Part shown: in pieces, positions 41,338 through 50,677 of the stretch
Numbering within the stretch: the stretch's first letter is position 1
Layout of the letters: each line of letters starts with the position of its first letter
Source: Rhodobacterales bacterium
Lineage (GTDB): Bacteria; Pseudomonadota; Alphaproteobacteria; Rhodobacterales; Rhodobacteraceae
NCBI GenBank assembly: GCA_021155205.1
Contig: JAJNPS010000046.1
Location: 1-55,025, forward strand
Direction of reading: 5' to 3'
DNA length: 55,025 nt
The notes under the pieces: generated by a model
The model's database searches: none
What the model was told of the DNA's origin: nothing
What the model saw: the letters and a program-made list of their open reading frames with translations, nothing else
Translations under genes and position numbers: made by a program

Positions 41338-41757
41338 ATGGCATACGAGGCAAAGACCAAACCGGGGGCGATGACGGTCTCTGACTACTTGGCCGGACTG
41401 GACCCCGACCGGCGTGCCGAAGCAGAACGGCTGGTCGCGATCTTTTCCGAAGTGACGGGATATCCGCCGGTGATCTGGGGCGGGTCGATGGTCGGTTTTG
41501 GCCGCTATGACTATACCTATGACAGCGGCCATTCCGGCAGCAGTTTCGCGACGGGGTTTGCCGCGCGAAAGGCCGAGCTGTCAGTCTATGGACTGTCCGG
41601 CGACGAGGCGCAGTTCGCGGCCCTTGGCAAGCATCGGCGGGGTAAGGCATGTACCTATCTGAAGCGACTGGACGGCGTCGACGAGGCAGCGCTTTGCAAA
41701 CTGATCCGGGCAGGTCTTGACGATCTGGCGACGCGCTGGACGGTGCATCCGTCATAG
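41338..41757 (+). CDS. DUF1801-family protein
   Basis: 139 residues from ATG 41338 with GAGAGG upstream. Contains AKTKPGAMTVSDYLAGLDPD, PPVIWGGSMVGFG and YDSGHSG, which mark DUF1801 (YdhG-like) proteins. The C-terminal LGKHRRGKACTYLKRL is also typical. Function is unknown. It precedes gltX by 73 bases. Confidence 0.8.
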   Translation: MAYEAKTKPGAMTVSDYLAGLDPDRRAEAERLVAIFSEVTGYPPVIWGGSMVGFGRYDYTYDSGHSGSSFATGFAARKAELSVYGLSGDEAQFAALGKHRRGKACTYLKRLDGVDEAALCKLIRAGLDDLATRWTVHPS

Positions 41758-41830
41758 CTTTTCGGCGGCTGACAAACTGGACATCCGGCCCTTCGTGTGA
41801 CAGGCAATGGCGCCTGTAGGAGCCCGCCCC

Positions 41831-43156
41831 ATGACCGTCACCACCCGATTTGCCCCCTCGCCCACCGGCTGGATCCATGTGGGCAACCTGCGCACCGCGC
41901 TGATGAACTGGATGATCGCGCGCAAGGCGGGTGGCCGGTTCATCCTGCGGCTGGACGACACCGACCAGGAGCGGTCGAAAGAGGAATATGCCGACGGCAT
42001 CATGGCGGACCTCGACTGGCTGGGGCTGCACTGGGACCGGGTGGAGCGCCAGTCCCTGCGCATGGACCGTTACCGCGAGGCCGCCGACAGCCTGCGTGCG
42101 GCGGGGCGGTTCTACGAGTGTTTCGAGACCCCCGTGGAACTGGACCTGAAGCGCAAGAAACTGCTGAACATGGGCCGGCCGCCGGTCTATGACCGCGTCT
42201 CTCTCACGTTGAACGATGCCGAAAAGGCCGCGATGCGCGCCGACGGACGCGAGGGATACTGGCGGTTCCTGCTCAACCAGAACCGGATCGAATGGGCGGA
42301 CGGGATCCTCGGGCCGATCTCGATCGATGCGGCAAGCGTTTCTGATCCGGTGCTGATCCGCGCGGACGGGCAGGTTCTTTATACCTTTGCGTCGAGCGTT
42401 GATGACATCGACATGGGGGTGACCTTCATCGTGCGCGGTGCCGATCATGTGACCAACACCGCGACGCAGATCCAGATCATGCAGGCGCTGGGCGGCACCC
42501 CGCCATCCTTTGCGCACCATTCGCTGCTGACCGGACCGCAGGGCGAGGAACTGTCCAAGCGGCTGGGTACCCTGTCTTTGCGCGACCTGCGCGCGCGCGG
42601 GGTGGAACCGATGGCTCTCCTGAGCCTGATGGCGCGGCTTGGCTCGTCGCGTCCCGTGGAACTTTTCGCGTCGCATGACGAGCTGATCGCGGGCTTCGAC
42701 GTGGGATCCTTCGGGTCGGCGCCGACCAAGTTCGATGCCGAGGACCTGTTTCCGCTGACCCGGCACCACCTACAGGGCCTGCCGTTCGCGGCGGTGAAAG
42801 ACCGGATCGCGGCGCTGGGTGTGCCGGACGACGCCGCCGAGGCGTTCTGGGCGGTGGCCAAGGGCAACATCACCGTGCTGGCCGACATGGCCGACTGGTG
42901 GGCGCTGTTCCGCGATGGTGCGAAACCGTTGGTCGACGAGGCGGACAAGGCGTTCGTGGCCGAGGCGCTGGCGCTGCTGCCGCCGCAGCCCTGGACCCAC
43001 GCGACCTGGGGCGAATGGACCGCCGCCGTGAAGGACGCCACGGGCCGCAAGGGCAAGGACCTGTTCCGCCCCTTGCGCCGGGCGCTGACGGGGCGGGATG
43101 CCGGGCCGGAGATGGCGGATGTGATGCCGCTGTTGCGCAAGGTGCCAAAGGTCTGA
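41831..43156 (+). CDS. gltX: glutamate--tRNA ligase (short GluRS)
   Basis: 441 residues from ATG 41831; an upstream GTG would add eight residues. Class I signatures: FAPSPTGWIHVGNLR with the HVGN variant of HIGH, and GEELSKRLG, where the KMSKS element reads ELSKR. The anticodon domain follows. Alphaproteobacteria usually have two GluRS copies and this short form is one, perhaps charging tRNA-Glu and tRNA-Gln for GatCAB. The other copy is not in the window. Confidence 0.95.
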   Translation: MTVTTRFAPSPTGWIHVGNLRTALMNWMIARKAGGRFILRLDDTDQERSKEEYADGIMADLDWLGLHWDRVERQSLRMDRYREAADSLRAAGRFYECFETPVELDLKRKKLLNMGRPPVYDRVSLTLNDAEKAAMRADGREGYWRFLLNQNRIEWADGILGPISIDAASVSDPVLIRADGQVLYTFASSVDDIDMGVTFIVRGADHVTNTATQIQIMQALGGTPPSFAHHSLLTGPQGEELSKRLGTLSLRDLRARGVEPMALLSLMARLGSSRPVELFASHDELIAGFDVGSFGSAPTKFDAEDLFPLTRHHLQGLPFAAVKDRIAALGVPDDAAEAFWAVAKGNITVLADMADWWALFRDGAKPLVDEADKAFVAEALALLPPQPWTHATWGEWTAAVKDATGRKGKDLFRPLRRALTGRDAGPEMADVMPLLRKVPKV

Positions 43157-43170
43157 GCCCGATGGCCGGC

Positions 43171-43195
43171 TCCGGAGGGTTTCGCACCCTCCGGA
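43171..43195. terminator. 10-bp hairpin after gltX
   Basis: TCCGGAGGGT (43171-43180) and ACCCTCCGGA (43186-43195) form a perfect stem with loop TTCGC. No T-run follows. It abuts the dispersed repeat that leads into the MATE gene. Confidence 0.55.
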
Positions 43196-43201
43196 CCTCC
43201 T

Positions 43202-43228
43202 GCGGGATATTTGCGCCAGTCAGAAAGG
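43202..43228 (+). repeat. dispersed intergenic repeat (GCGGGATATTTG type), copy 2
   Basis: GCGGGATATTTGCGCCAGTC followed by AGAAAGGA matches 14337-14366 (GCGGGGATATTTGGGCAGTC, AGAAAGG). Here the AAAGGA is the ribosome site of the MATE gene. Confidence 0.6.
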
Positions 43229-43235
43229 ACATGTG

Positions 43236-44639
43236 ATGGCCGGACCGGGTGAGCAGGCAAAATTCGTCGAAGGCAGCCTGTTCCGCCATGTCTCCGTCAT
43301 GGCGCTGACGTCGTCGGTCGGGCTGATGGCGGTGTTCGTCGTTGACCTGATCAACATGGTCTACATCGCCATGCTGGGGCGCGAGGAACTGGCGGCCGCG
43401 ATCGGCTATGCCGGGGCCATTCTGTTCTTTACCACAAGTTTCGGCATCGGGATGTCGATCGCGGTGTCGGCGCTGGTGTCGCGGGCGCTTGGCCAGCGCG
43501 ATCCCGCACAGGCGCGCGAAAAGGCGACGACGGGTCTGATCCTGGGGTTGGTGTTCGGGGCGCTTTTCGCCGCCGTGGTCTGGGTGTCCCTGTCGCCGCT
43601 GGTCAGCCTGCTGGGCGCGACGGGCCAGACGCATGACCTGGCGGTCTGGTTCCTGCAGATCGTGACGCCTTCGCAGCCCTTGTTGATGGTGGGCATGATC
43701 GGCGGGGCAATCCTGCGCAGTCACGGGGATGCCCGGGCGGCGATGATGGCGACGGTCTGGGGCGCGCTGGCGACGGCGGTGCTGGACCCGATCCTGATCT
43801 TTGGACTGGGGCTTGAACTGACCGGGGCGGCGATGGCATCGGTGGTGGCGCGCGTGGTGATCGCGGCCATGGCGCTGCGACCGATCATCCGCAACTACGG
43901 CGGGTTCGACCGGCCCTCGCCCGCGCAGGTCCTGGCCGATATGGGGCCGGTCTGGGCGATTGCGGTGCCCGCGATCCTGACGCAAGTTGCAACGCCGGTG
44001 GGACAGGCTTTTGTCACCCGCGCCACATCGGCCTATGGCGAGGCGGCGGTCGCGGGGGTGGCGATTGCAGGCCGCCTGACGCCGGTGGCGTTCGGCGTGA
44101 TCTTTGCGCTGTCGGGGGCGATCGGTCCGATCATCGGGCAGAATTTTGGCGCGGGTCTGATCGACCGGGTAAAGGGCGCATTCCGCGCGGGTCTGATCTT
44201 TACCGGCCTTGTGATCGGGGTTGTCTCGGCGGCGCTGTTCGTGCTGCGGGCGCCGATTGCCGATCTGTTCAAGGCCGAGGGGCTGACGCGCGATCTTGTC
44301 TATCTGTTCTGCGGGCCGCTGGCGCTGCTGTGGTTCTTCAATGGGATGATCTTCGTCGGCAATGCGGTCTGCAACAACCTGGGCCGCCCGTTCTGGTCGA
44401 CCGTGGTGAACTGGGGGCGCCACACGGTCGGAACGATCCCCCTGGCGCTGTGGCTGGGGGGCATCTGGGGCGCGCAGGGCGTGCTGGTCGGGCAGGCGCT
44501 GGGCGGGGTGGTGTTCGGCGGGCTGGCGGCGTGGCTGGCCCTGCGCGCCATCGCCGACCCGGTGGCACCAAAACGGCGCGATCCGCCGCCATTGGTGGCA
44601 GAGGCGCCGCATCCCGTGCCGGGGGAACGGCAGGCGTGA
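43236..44639 (+). CDS. MATE-family multidrug/metabolite efflux transporter
   Basis: 467 residues from ATG 43236; a GTG at 43233 is adjacent. Twelve hydrophobic helices are seen. MATE features include VDLINMVYIAMLGREELAAA in helix 2, the conserved FGIGMSIAVSALVSRALGQRD and PIIGQNFGAG in the second half. It exports organic compounds using an ion gradient across the inner membrane; the substrate is unknown. AAAGGA is seven bases upstream. Confidence 0.91.
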   Translation: MAGPGEQAKFVEGSLFRHVSVMALTSSVGLMAVFVVDLINMVYIAMLGREELAAAIGYAGAILFFTTSFGIGMSIAVSALVSRALGQRDPAQAREKATTGLILGLVFGALFAAVVWVSLSPLVSLLGATGQTHDLAVWFLQIVTPSQPLLMVGMIGGAILRSHGDARAAMMATVWGALATAVLDPILIFGLGLELTGAAMASVVARVVIAAMALRPIIRNYGGFDRPSPAQVLADMGPVWAIAVPAILTQVATPVGQAFVTRATSAYGEAAVAGVAIAGRLTPVAFGVIFALSGAIGPIIGQNFGAGLIDRVKGAFRAGLIFTGLVIGVVSAALFVLRAPIADLFKAEGLTRDLVYLFCGPLALLWFFNGMIFVGNAVCNNLGRPFWSTVVNWGRHTVGTIPLALWLGGIWGAQGVLVGQALGGVVFGGLAAWLALRAIADPVAPKRRDPPPLVAEAPHPVPGERQA

Positions 44640-44698
44640 CGCGGTGCCGCCGATTTACGTCTTGCCTTGCCCTTGGGCGTCGCGCTAACCAAAGGCGT

Positions 44699-44881
44699 CA
44701 GGATCGGGAGAATCCGGCGCGCCCCTGTGGCGCGACGGTGCCGAAGGAGCAACCGCCCCGGTAAACTCTCAGGCGCAAGGGACCGTTTCTGGCGACGGAA
44801 CTCTGGAGAGTTCCCGGGCGTTGCCCGGGACGCCGAAGGGATAACAATCTCAGGCGCACCTTGGTGCAGGGACAGAGGGGG
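44699..44881 (+). promoter_or_regulatory. tandem glycine riboswitch for gcvT-gcvH-gcvP
   Basis: Two similar aptamers follow each other. The first has GGGAGAATCC, then GCCGAAGGAGCAA and ACTCTCAGGCGCAAGGGACC. The second has GGAGAGTTCC, then CGCCGAAGGGATAACAATC and TCAGGCGCACCTTGGTGCAGGGAC. These are the conserved blocks of tandem glycine riboswitches. It lies 72 bases before gcvT, so glycine should turn on the glycine-cleavage genes. A possible promoter (TTGCCT 44662-44667) lies just upstream. Confidence 0.93.
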
Positions 44882-44952
44882 CATCGCGGGGTGGGGATTG
44901 GCCTGTCCGGACGATGCCGCGCATGGATGGCGGCAAGACTTAGGGGGACGGC

Positions 44953-46062
44953 TTGACCGACCTTATGCGTTTGGGGCTGCACGCGCTGCATGTCGAACTG
45001 GGGGCCAAGATGGTGCCCTTTGCAGGCCATGAGATGCCTGTCCAGTATCCTGCCGGAGTGATGAAGGAACATCTGCACGTCCGGGACAGTGCCGGTCTGT
45101 TCGACGTCAGCCACATGGGGCAGGTCATCCTGCGCCCGAAGGCGTCGATGCAGGCGCTGTGCCTGGCGTTCGAGGCGCTGATGCCGGTGGATGTGCTGGG
45201 CCTGGTGCCGGGGCGGCAGCGCTACGGGCTGTTGACCAATGACACCGGCGGCATTCTGGATGACCTGATGTTTGCAAACCGGGGGGACCACTTCTTCGTC
45301 GTCGTCAATGCCGCCCGCAAGGCCCACGATGTCGCCCATCTGCAGTCCCATCTTGCGGCCGTCGCCGAGGTGCAGCCCGTGACCGGACGCGCGCTTCTGG
45401 CGTTGCAGGGTCCGGGGGCCGAGGCGGCGCTGGCGCGTCATCTGCCGGGCGTGGCGGCGATGCGGTTCATGGATCAGGCCGTGATCGGCGATGTCTGGGT
45501 CTCTCGGTCCGGCTACACCGGCGAGGACGGTTTCGAGATCTCGTTGCCGATGGCGGGGGCAGAGGATCTCGCGCGCAGGCTGCTGGCCGAACCTGGCGTG
45601 ATGCCGATCGGTCTTGGCGCCCGCGACAGTCTGCGGCTGGAGGCCGGGCTTTGTCTTTACGGCCACGACATCGACGAGACGACCTCGCCGGTCGAGGCAG
45701 GCCTGACCTGGGCGATCCAGAAGGCGCGCCGGACCGGCGGCGCGCGGGCGGGCGGGTTCCCCGGCGCGAGCCGCATCCTGGCGGAACTGGCGGACTGCCC
45801 GGAACGCCTGCGCGTGGGCTTGCGTCCCGATGGCCGCGCGCCGATGCGCGAGGGTACCGAGCTGTTCGCGCCCGATGACACACCTGTCGGCAGCATCACC
45901 TCGGGCGGCTTCGGCCCTTCGGTCGGCGCCCCGATCGCGATGGGATATGTCGCGGCGGCCTTTGCCGCCACCGGCACTCCGCTCGAAGGGACCGTGCGCG
46001 GCAAGCATCTGCCCGTCACCGTCTGTGACCTTCCATTCCAACCCACCACCTACAAACGCTGA
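44953..46062 (+). CDS. gcvT: aminomethyltransferase (glycine cleavage T protein)
   Basis: 369 residues from a TTG at 44953 after AGGGGGA; ATG 44965 is an alternative. Landmarks are the N-terminal GAKMVPFAGHEMPVQYPAG, HLHVRDSAGLFDVSHMGQ, and SRSGYTGEDGFEISLP, with GLGARDSLRLEAGLCLYG near the middle. It transfers the methylene group of glycine to tetrahydrofolate. It starts the gcvT-gcvH-gcvP operon controlled by the riboswitch. Confidence 0.97.
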   Translation: MTDLMRLGLHALHVELGAKMVPFAGHEMPVQYPAGVMKEHLHVRDSAGLFDVSHMGQVILRPKASMQALCLAFEALMPVDVLGLVPGRQRYGLLTNDTGGILDDLMFANRGDHFFVVVNAARKAHDVAHLQSHLAAVAEVQPVTGRALLALQGPGAEAALARHLPGVAAMRFMDQAVIGDVWVSRSGYTGEDGFEISLPMAGAEDLARRLLAEPGVMPIGLGARDSLRLEAGLCLYGHDIDETTSPVEAGLTWAIQKARRTGGARAGGFPGASRILAELADCPERLRVGLRPDGRAPMREGTELFAPDDTPVGSITSGGFGPSVGAPIAMGYVAAAFAATGTPLEGTVRGKHLPVTVCDLPFQPTTYKR

Positions 46063-46070
46063 GGATGGCG

Positions 46071-46430
46071 ATGAAATACACCAAGGATCATGAATGGCTG
46101 CGCGTCGAGGGCGATCTGGTCGTCGTCGGCATCACCGAACACGCGGCGACGCAACTGGGCGATGTCGTGTTCGTCGAACTGCCCGAGGTCGAGACCATGG
46201 TGGCCGAAGGCGACGAGGTTTGCGTGATCGAAAGTGTCAAGGCGGCGTCGGACATCCTGGCCCCGGTCGACGGCGAGATCGTCGAGGTCAACGACAAGCT
46301 GACCGATGCCCCCGCGCTGGTGAACGAGGATCCGACAGGGGCTGCCTGGTTCTTCAAGATGAAGCTGGATGACCTGAGCGTCCTTGATGAGTTCATGGAT
46401 GAGGATGAGTATCAGGAGCTGATCGGGTGA
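46071..46430 (+). CDS. gcvH: glycine cleavage H protein
   Basis: 119 residues from ATG 46071, which has GAGG 6 bases upstream; ATG 46065 would add two residues with no ribosome site. KYTKDHEWLRVEGD opens the protein, and ESVKAASDIL contains the lysine that carries lipoate. It shuttles the aminomethyl group between P, T and L proteins. The gap to gcvP is 113 bases with no clear element. Confidence 0.97.
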   Translation: MKYTKDHEWLRVEGDLVVVGITEHAATQLGDVVFVELPEVETMVAEGDEVCVIESVKAASDILAPVDGEIVEVNDKLTDAPALVNEDPTGAAWFFKMKLDDLSVLDEFMDEDEYQELIG

Positions 46431-46543
46431 GACGGGTCGTGCGATAACCGAAGAGTTTTGCTGAAAATTCCTGGAAAATCTCTTGAGGAAGAAATTCGGC
46501 TGCCGCGAGACGCGGCGGTCAAGCCAAAGAACAAAGGTGCCGC

Positions 46544-49387
46544 ATGACCTACACGCCCGTCGACTATAACCCTTACGACTTTGCCAATCGTCGTCATATC
46601 GGACCTTCACCCGCCGAGATGGACGAGATGCTGCGTGCGGTGGGAGTGCGGACGCTGGACGAGTTGATCGACCAGACCGTGCCGCCCTCGATCCGGCAGG
46701 CGAAACCGCTGTCGTGGCCACCGCTGGCGGAACACGAACTGCTGGCGCGGATGGGCGAGGTGTCGCGGAAAAACAAGGTCATGACCAGTCTGATCGGGCA
46801 GGGCTACTACGGCACGGTGACGCCGCCTGCGATCCAGCGGAACATCCTGGAAAACCCCGCCTGGTACACCGCCTACACGCCCTATCAGCCCGAGATTGCG
46901 CAGGGGAGGCTGGAGGCCTTGCTGAATTACCAGACGATGATCTGTGACCTGACGGGCCTTGATGTGGCGAATGCCAGCCTGCTGGACGAGGCGACGGCGG
47001 CGGCCGAGGCGATGACGATGGCCGAGCGGTCTGCCAAGTCAAAGGCGCGCGGCTTTTTCGTGGACCGGTTCTGCCACCCCCAGACCATCGCCGTGCTGCG
47101 CACGCGCGCGGCACCACTTGGCATCACCATCATCGAGGACGATGTCGAGAAACTGGACCCGGCCGCGGTGTTCGGGGCGATCTTCCAGTATCCCGGCAGC
47201 TATGGCCATGTCCGCGACTTTGCGCCCGAGATCGCGCGTCTGCATGACGCCAGGGCCATCGCCATCGTGGCGACCGACCTTCTGGCGCTGTGCATGCTGA
47301 AGGAACCGGGCGCGATGGGGGCGGATATCGCGGTCGGATCGTCCCAGCGGTTCGGTGTCCCCCTGGGGTATGGCGGGCCGCATGCGGCGTTCATGTCCTG
47401 CCGGGATGATCTGAAGCGGTCGATGCCGGGGCGGATCGTGGGCGTGTCGATTGATGCCCACGGCACGATGGCCTACCGGCTGTCGCTGCAGACGCGCGAG
47501 CAGCACATCCGGCGCGAAAAGGCCACGTCCAACGTCTGCACGGCGCAGGCGCTTCTGGCGGTGATGGCGTCGTTCTACGCGGTGTTCCACGGGCCAAAGG
47601 GACTGCGTGCGATCGCGGAACGGGTACATTTCCTGACCAACCGCCTGGCGCGGGCGCTCAAGGCGGCGGGGGCCAAGGTCAGCCCGAAAGCGTTCTTCGA
47701 CACGATTACGGTCGAGGTCGGCGTGGGTCAGGCCGGCATACTGGCAGCCGCGCGGCAGGAGGGGCTGAACTTTCGGAAGATCGGGAATGATCGGGTAGGG
47801 ATTTCGCTGGACGAGACGACGGATGAGCGCGTGCTGATCCGCGTCTTGCGCGCCTTTGGCATAGACGGCGTGCCGCCGCATCGCGCCACCTTGGGTTTCC
47901 CCGAGAATATGGTCCGCAAGACCGCATACCTGACGCATCCGGTCTTTCACATGAACCGGGCCGAGTCGGAGATGATGCGCTACATGCGCCGCCTGTCGGA
48001 CCGCGATCTGGCGCTGGACCGGGCGATGATCCCGCTCGGGTCCTGCACGATGAAGCTGAATGCCGCGGCCGAGATGATGCCGATCACCTGGCCGGAGTTC
48101 GGCAGCCTTCACCCCTTCGCCCCGCGCGATCAGGCTTTGGGTTATGCCGAGGCGATCACGGACCTGTCGGCAAAGTTGTGCGAGATCACCGGCTATGATG
48201 CGATGTCCATGCAGCCAAATTCCGGCGCGCAGGGGGAATATGCGGGCCTTTTGACCATTCAGGCCTATCACCGCAGCCGTGGCGATCATGGCCGCAGCGT
48301 GTGCCTGATCCCGGTTTCCGCCCATGGCACCAACCCTGCCAGCGCACAGATGGCGGGGATGGAGGTGGTGGTGGTGAAATCTGCCCCCAACGGCGACGTG
48401 GACCTTGAGGATTTCAAGGCCAAGGCCGTGGCAGCAGGGGACCGTCTGGCGGCCTGCATGATCACCTATCCATCCACCCATGGCGTGTTCGAGGAAACGT
48501 TGACCGAAATCTGCCGCATCACGCATGACCACGGCGGGCAGGTCTACCTTGACGGGGCCAACATGAACGCCCTTGTCGGACTGGTGAAGCCGGGCGAAAT
48601 CGGGTCGGATGTCAGCCACCTGAACCTGCACAAGACCTTTGCCATCCCGCATGGCGGCGGGGGGCCAGGCATGGGGCCGATCGGCGTCAAGGCGCATCTG
48701 GCGCCGTTCCTGCCGGGGCATCCGGAAACCGGCGGGGCGGAGGGGCCGGTCAGTGCGGCACCCTATGGCAGTGCCTCGATCCTGCTGATCAGCTGGGCCT
48801 ACTGCCTGCTGATGGGGGGCGCAGGCTGCACGCAGGCGACCCGCGTGGCGATCCTGAACGCCAACTACATCGCGGCGCGGCTGAAGGGGGCCTATCCGAT
48901 CCTGTTCATGGGCAACAGGGGCCGCGTGGCGCATGAGTGCATCCTTGACACCCGGCCCTTTGCCGAGGTGGGCGTGACGGTGGACGACATCGCCAAGCGT
49001 CTGATCGACAACGGGTTCCATGCGCCAACGATGAGCTGGCCCGTGGCAGGCACGCTGATGATGGAACCGACGGAATCCGAAACCAAGGCCGAGATCGACC
49101 GTTTCATCACGGCACTGCTGGCGATCCGCGAGGAAATCCGGACAGTGGAAAAGGGTGACATCAGCGCCGAGGACTCACCCTTGCGCCACGCGCCCCACAC
49201 TGTGGCGGCGCTGGTGACCGAGGCCTGGGATCGCAAGTACAGTCGCGAACAGGGCTGCTTTCCGCCGGGCGCATTCAAGGTGGACAAGTACTGGCCGCCG
49301 GTGGGCCGGGTGGACAATGTCTATGGCGACCGCAATCTGGTCTGCACCTGTCTGCCGCTGGAAAGCTATCTGAAGGCGGCGGAGTAG
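46544..49387 (+). CDS. gcvP: glycine dehydrogenase (decarboxylating), P protein
   Basis: 947 residues, the full-length single-chain form. N-terminal half: FANRHIGPSP-like FANRRHIGPSPAEMDEML. C-terminal half: HLNLHKTFAIPHGGGGPG, with the lysine that binds pyridoxal phosphate, and MGNRGRVAHECILD. It decarboxylates glycine and passes the aminomethyl group to GcvH. It is the last gene of the operon. The dihydrolipoamide dehydrogenase (L protein) gene is not here. Confidence 0.98.
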   Translation: MTYTPVDYNPYDFANRRHIGPSPAEMDEMLRAVGVRTLDELIDQTVPPSIRQAKPLSWPPLAEHELLARMGEVSRKNKVMTSLIGQGYYGTVTPPAIQRNILENPAWYTAYTPYQPEIAQGRLEALLNYQTMICDLTGLDVANASLLDEATAAAEAMTMAERSAKSKARGFFVDRFCHPQTIAVLRTRAAPLGITIIEDDVEKLDPAAVFGAIFQYPGSYGHVRDFAPEIARLHDARAIAIVATDLLALCMLKEPGAMGADIAVGSSQRFGVPLGYGGPHAAFMSCRDDLKRSMPGRIVGVSIDAHGTMAYRLSLQTREQHIRREKATSNVCTAQALLAVMASFYAVFHGPKGLRAIAERVHFLTNRLARALKAAGAKVSPKAFFDTITVEVGVGQAGILAAARQEGLNFRKIGNDRVGISLDETTDERVLIRVLRAFGIDGVPPHRATLGFPENMVRKTAYLTHPVFHMNRAESEMMRYMRRLSDRDLALDRAMIPLGSCTMKLNAAAEMMPITWPEFGSLHPFAPRDQALGYAEAITDLSAKLCEITGYDAMSMQPNSGAQGEYAGLLTIQAYHRSRGDHGRSVCLIPVSAHGTNPASAQMAGMEVVVVKSAPNGDVDLEDFKAKAVAAGDRLAACMITYPSTHGVFEETLTEICRITHDHGGQVYLDGANMNALVGLVKPGEIGSDVSHLNLHKTFAIPHGGGGPGMGPIGVKAHLAPFLPGHPETGGAEGPVSAAPYGSASILLISWAYCLLMGGAGCTQATRVAILNANYIAARLKGAYPILFMGNRGRVAHECILDTRPFAEVGVTVDDIAKRLIDNGFHAPTMSWPVAGTLMMEPTESETKAEIDRFITALLAIREEIRTVEKGDISAEDSPLRHAPHTVAALVTEAWDRKYSREQGCFPPGAFKVDKYWPPVGRVDNVYGDRNLVCTCLPLESYLKAAE

Positions 49388-49518
49388 GACGGCAAGCCGA
49401 GACCTTCCGGATAGCTGGCGTTGCATGCGCGCTGGTCAAAATGGTTTCTTTCCGGGGCCACAAATCGGCCAACTTCGGCCCTGACGTTCTGCCCGGGACG
49501 GTAGGGGGTTCAAGGATC

Positions 49519-49782
49519 ATGTCTGTTTCTCAAGCCGCCGTCGGTGCGGTGTTGCGCCCTGCGAACCGCAATCCCGCAAAGGTCGTGCCGCACCCCGCAG
49601 ACTGGAAGATACTCGCGTTCGTCGTCATGACCGTCGTTGCCGCAGTTGTGGCCTCTCGATTTCGCGGGCAGGCGGTGGACTGGGCGGATTTCCTGCCCGA
49701 TGTGGCGCTGGGCGTGCAGATAATGCTGATCGGGATGCTGCTTCAGCGGGGGCAGAAGCAGTCGGGCGCGGCGCAATCTTGA
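49519..49782 (+). CDS. small membrane protein, unknown
   Basis: 87 residues from ATG 49519 with AAGGA close upstream; a longer frame to 49441 is less likely. Two hydrophobic helices (ILAFVVMTVVAAVVASRF and DVALGVQIMLIGMLLQRG) are separated by a short charged loop with VDWADF. No family is recognised. It lies between gcvP and tRNA-Ala. Confidence 0.55.
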   Translation: MSVSQAAVGAVLRPANRNPAKVVPHPADWKILAFVVMTVVAAVVASRFRGQAVDWADFLPDVALGVQIMLIGMLLQRGQKQSGAAQS

Positions 49783-49818
49783 CAATACCCGCCCCGCCAA
49801 GCTACGTCACGCCGCAAT

Positions 49819-49894
<76 letters not shown>

Positions 49895-50034
49895 AATTCG
49901 AACATCCAAGATGTTGAAAAGACAGGAATTGTGGCGCAAGCCTTTTGCCTGTCCCGCCATCTAGCCCACCATCGGGCGCGCGCACCTTAGCTTGTTCATC
50001 CATTCACGCCGCAAGGCACAGAAAGGAAGAGAAC

Positions 50035-50565
50035 ATGATAGACTTTCAGACGATCCCGCAGGCTTTTGCCGCCTGGGGCGACACAGAGGCCCGCCTTCAC
50101 ACCGTATCAAGTGAAGACTGGTTTAAGGTCGCTGACGAGCAAGCGGCGATCGAGGATGCAGCCGTTCGGCTCCCTGTTCGCACAGCGTCCGAAATGTGGC
50201 AGTTGCTCAGCATCGTTGCAAAGCCTAGCAGGGACGTGACATCTGCGACTGAAGAGCTTCTTCGTCGCGCACAAGCCGAGGCGTCAGTGGCCGTGGCGAA
50301 CTCAACCGATCTTGGAATGATCTTTGACCGCTGGTTGCCTCTGGCTGAGGCGGCGCAGATGCCAGACGCAAGCGAAGAGCAGATTGAGGCCAGCAACGCT
50401 CTCGCGGCAGAGGCAATGTGGCTGACTGCCAACGATCCGCTGGATATTTGGCGCAAGGTCGCCATGGCGCTCGACATCACAGACCGCTTTCACACAGGGG
50501 CCGCCGCAACGCTCCTGAGAGAGGCAGGCGCGGCCCTTGGGATCAAAGCCGACCAATCCCACTAG
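50035..50565 (+). CDS. hypothetical protein, island-associated
   Basis: 176 residues from ATG 50035 with a strong GAAAGGAAGAG site. The protein is mostly alpha-helical and acidic, with IDFQTIPQAFAAWGDTEARL at the start and KVAMALDITDRFHTGAAATL near the end. No catalytic motif, signal peptide or membrane segment is visible. GC of the gene looks lower than its housekeeping neighbours. It could be part of a phage or island; I do not recognise it. Confidence 0.65.
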   Translation: MIDFQTIPQAFAAWGDTEARLHTVSSEDWFKVADEQAAIEDAAVRLPVRTASEMWQLLSIVAKPSRDVTSATEELLRRAQAEASVAVANSTDLGMIFDRWLPLAEAAQMPDASEEQIEASNALAAEAMWLTANDPLDIWRKVAMALDITDRFHTGAAATLLREAGAALGIKADQSH

Positions 50566-50626
50566 GCCTACCACACAGCGCCCCTGACGGCCCCGCGGTC
50601 AAGTCTGTGGATCGTCTCCCGCCAGA

Positions 50627-50677
50627 GGGGGGGGCGTGAAGGGGGGGGTGGGGTCTTTGCCCTAGGGGGGTGGGGGG
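50627..50677 (+). other. G-run tract able to form a G-quadruplex
   Basis: Five G-runs of four to eight bases on the plus strand: 50627-50634, 50641-50648, 50650-50653, 50665-50670 and 50672-50677, with loops of 1 to 11 bases. The repeat GGGG pattern meets the simple quadruplex rule. It sits in front of the restriction-modification gene. Confidence 0.6.
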
